Assembly (NCBI RefSeq): GCF_014323725.1
Contig: NZ_JABVED010000006.1
Location: forward strand, 62,001 to 126,000
Length of the DNA stretch: 64,000 nt
Direction: 5' to 3'
DNA from: Actinokineospora xionganensis
Lineage (GTDB): Bacteria; Actinomycetota; Actinomycetes; Mycobacteriales; Pseudonocardiaceae
Every line of letters begins with the position of its first letter. Positions within the stretch are counted from its first letter, which is position 1. The notes under the pieces are model-generated. The model was not told where the DNA came from, did not search any database, and saw only the letters and a program-made list of their open reading frames with translations. Shown piece by piece: positions 44,253-64,000 of the stretch. A program made the position numbers and the translations under genes.

Positions 44253-45588
44253 CTTCTGCGCCAGGGTCCTTCTCGGTGCTCCCGCTCACAGCCGCGACGG
44301 ACACCGCCGGATCCACTGTGTCTTCATCCACGGTCAGCGTCGCGTCGCGAAGTTCCGGCGAGGTGGACGCCAGCGCGGCCACCCCGCTGATGCACAGCGC
44401 GCCCGCCCCGACGATCGCCACGGCCGGTCCGAACAGCCCCGCGGCGAACCCGGAAGTGGTGCTGCCCAACGAATAGCTGGTACTCGCCTGAGCCAGCCAG
44501 AGGCTGTTGACGCGGCCCTGGAGGTGGTCGGGAGTGTGACGCATGAGGAGCGCGCGGCGCAGGATCTCCGACACCGAGTCGACGCCGCCGATGATCGCCA
44601 GGAAGATCATCGCGGGCACCAGGTGCGGACTCAGGCCGAACCCGACGTACGCCGCACCCATCAGCAGCACCGAGATGATCAGCGCCCGTCCGCTGCGGCG
44701 CACCCGACTGGTCCATCCCGAACTCACCGAGGCCAGCAGCGCGCCCACCGCGGGCGCGGCGGCCAGCAGGCCGATCATCTCGGGGCCGCCGTGGAACACC
44801 TCGGCGACCAGTTGGGGGAACAGCGTCTGCGGGACGCCGAAACCGGTGGCGCACAGGTCGATGATCAACACGGCGCGGATGAGCTTGTCGTGCCGGACGA
44901 AGCGGAACCCCTCGGCGATCGAGACGAACCAGCCTTCCCGTTCCGCCTCGACTTCGGTGTCATCGGTGGCGTCGGCCGCGCCCGGCGGAAGCGCGGGCAG
45001 TGTGGCGAGCAGGACCGTGCTGATCAGGACGGCGGCCGCCGCGGCCGCGTAGGCGCCGGGCAGCCCGGCGCCCGCGATGATGACGCCGCCGAGCGCGGGC
45101 CCCGCGATGAGGCCGAGCTGCGAGGTCACCACGATAAGCCCGCTGCCCGCGGCGAGGTGCTCGGGGGCGACAAGCGCGGGAGTGACCGCCGCCAGCGCCG
45201 TCTGCCCGATTCCCTCGACGCCCGCGCCGACGATCACGATGAGATAGATGAAAAGCAGCTCATGGGCGGACGGCACCGCCGCGTTGACCGCGAACGCGGT
45301 GAACGCCAGCACCACGGTCACGCTGCTGATCAGGATGAGCTTGCGCCGGTCCATCCGGTCGGCGAGCACGCCGCCCGCGATGAACCCGAGCAACATGGTC
45401 ATGCCGAGGGTCAGGCTGATCAGTCCGACCTGGAGCGACGACTCGGTGAGCCGGTAGACCTGCACCGGCGCGGCCACCGCGATGAACCCCGCGCCGAGCA
45501 GCACGACGGTCCGGCAGATGAGAAGGAGTCGGAAATCCCGGCTGACCCTGGCAGGCGTCACATCGACGACAAGTTGCCCCAGGCGCAT
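44239..45588 (-). CDS. MFS siderophore exporter (EntS-like)
   Basis: A 449-residue major facilitator with about 12 membrane segments, of the EntS type that exports catecholate or phenolate siderophores. AGGVLADRMDRRKLILISS is the loop 2-3 motif of the MFS. The segments PQTLFPQLVAEVFHGGPEMI and MRHTPDHLQGRVNSLWLAQA are shared with EntS-like transporters. The C-terminal 50 residues are soluble and acidic. ATG at 45588 has a weak GAGGGG some 12 bases upstream. It is divergent from the NRPS gene across two iron boxes and probably heads the leftward siderophore operon. Confidence 0.88.
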   Translation of the reverse strand: MRLGQLVVDVTPARVSRDFRLLLICRTVVLLGAGFIAVAAPVQVYRLTESSLQVGLISLTLGMTMLLGFIAGGVLADRMDRRKLILISSVTVVLAFTAFAVNAAVPSAHELLFIYLIVIVGAGVEGIGQTALAAVTPALVAPEHLAAGSGLIVVTSQLGLIAGPALGGVIIAGAGLPGAYAAAAAAVLISTVLLATLPALPPGAADATDDTEVEAEREGWFVSIAEGFRFVRHDKLIRAVLIIDLCATGFGVPQTLFPQLVAEVFHGGPEMIGLLAAAPAVGALLASVSSGWTSRVRRSGRALIISVLLMGAAYVGFGLSPHLVPAMIFLAIIGGVDSVSEILRRALLMRHTPDHLQGRVNSLWLAQASTSYSLGSTTSGFAAGLFGPAVAIVGAGALCISGVAALASTSPELRDATLTVDEDTVDPAVSVAAVSGSTEKDPGAEVSLG

Positions 45589-45629
45589 CAGTGTTCGACC
45601 CCTCTTTGGACGTGATCCTGCTATCAGAA

Positions 45630-45645
45630 GTTAGGCTAGCCTAAC
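45630..45645. promoter_or_regulatory. IdeR/DmdR-type iron box, site 1
   Basis: GTTAGGCTAGCCTAAC is a perfect 16-bp palindrome with the TTAGG...CCTAA core of IdeR/DmdR boxes. It is about 42 bases upstream of the exporter gene and likely blocks its promoter in iron-replete cells. Confidence 0.8.
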
Positions 45646-45676
45646 GAAACTTGATCACCTAGGCTCTCACGATGAC

Positions 45677-45695
45677 TGAGGTAAGACTTACCTAA
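45677..45695. promoter_or_regulatory. IdeR/DmdR-type iron box, site 2
   Basis: TGAGGTAAGACTTACCTAA agrees with the 19-bp iron-box consensus at about 15 positions. It lies 37 bases before the NRPS GTG start at 45733 and probably controls the rightward NRPS operon. Confidence 0.75.
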
Positions 45696-45732
45696 CTTGC
45701 TGTCGAGGGTCAACAGAGAGGCGTGACATCAC

Positions 45733-64000
<18,268 letters not shown>

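Overview
This 64 kb window is high-GC, GC3-biased DNA with frequent GTG starts, short ATGA/GTGA overlaps between genes, IdeR/DmdR-type iron boxes and actinobacterial gene families. It looks like a chromosome segment of a filamentous actinomycete, perhaps of the Pseudonocardiaceae type. I cannot name genus or species. No rRNA, tRNA or CRISPR array was seen.

Layout. Positions 1-9.1 kb are mixed accessory DNA: two decayed fragments, a CPBP-type membrane protease, an ATPase-LuxR regulator, a TerC membrane protein behind a probable yybP-ykoY (Mn2+) riboswitch with a newly noticed 41-codon membrane-protein gene behind it, an XRE-like regulator, a deleted sialidase-like pseudogene and a GNAT acetyltransferase. 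Positions 9.2-15.5 kb hold a two-gene unit for a 1940-residue secreted repeat protein and a small lipoprotein, function unknown. Positions 15.7-19.5 kb are housekeeping and stress genes: a tyrosine-phosphatase-like protein, a VOC protein, a 1-Cys peroxiredoxin, and an NTF2-like gene broken by a 10-bp duplication.

Positions 19.8-33.9 kb form an exopolysaccharide locus. One arm is a tightly coupled rightward operon: initiating phosphoglycosyltransferase, WecG/TagA glycosyltransferase fused to a methyltransferase, Wzz-like co-polymerase with a P-loop domain, Wzy-like polymerase, GT4 glycosyltransferase and a secreted beta-helix protein. The other arm is a leftward operon: GT4 glycosyltransferase, Wzx flippase and a GT39-like membrane protein. 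A methyltransferase and a GDP-mannose 3,5-epimerase-like gene follow. Together they suggest Wzx/Wzy-dependent synthesis of a cell-surface or secreted heteropolysaccharide.

Positions 34-39.9 kb are rich in decay: a frameshifted DUF4239 gene, a collapsed phytase-like esterase, and an IS200/IS605-type tnpB remnant whose end hairpin supplies the stop codon of a cyclase-family gene. An amidohydrolase and two small hypothetical genes lie here too.

Positions 40-64 kb are a nonribosomal siderophore cluster, cut by the right edge. The leftward genes encode an EntS-like exporter, a siderophore-binding lipoprotein, an aryl-AMP ligase with a salicylate-type pocket, and an MbtI/Irp9-type salicylate synthase. 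The rightward genes encode a 3621-residue NRPS (C-A-T-C-A-T-C-A-T-E) and a second NRPS (C-A-T-E-C-A-T, incomplete). Three iron boxes tie the two arms to iron limitation. The readable specificity codes give salicyl-Gly-X-D-Ser-D-X-X as the partial product. The aryl carrier protein, the chain-terminating module and any hydroxylase are not in the window.
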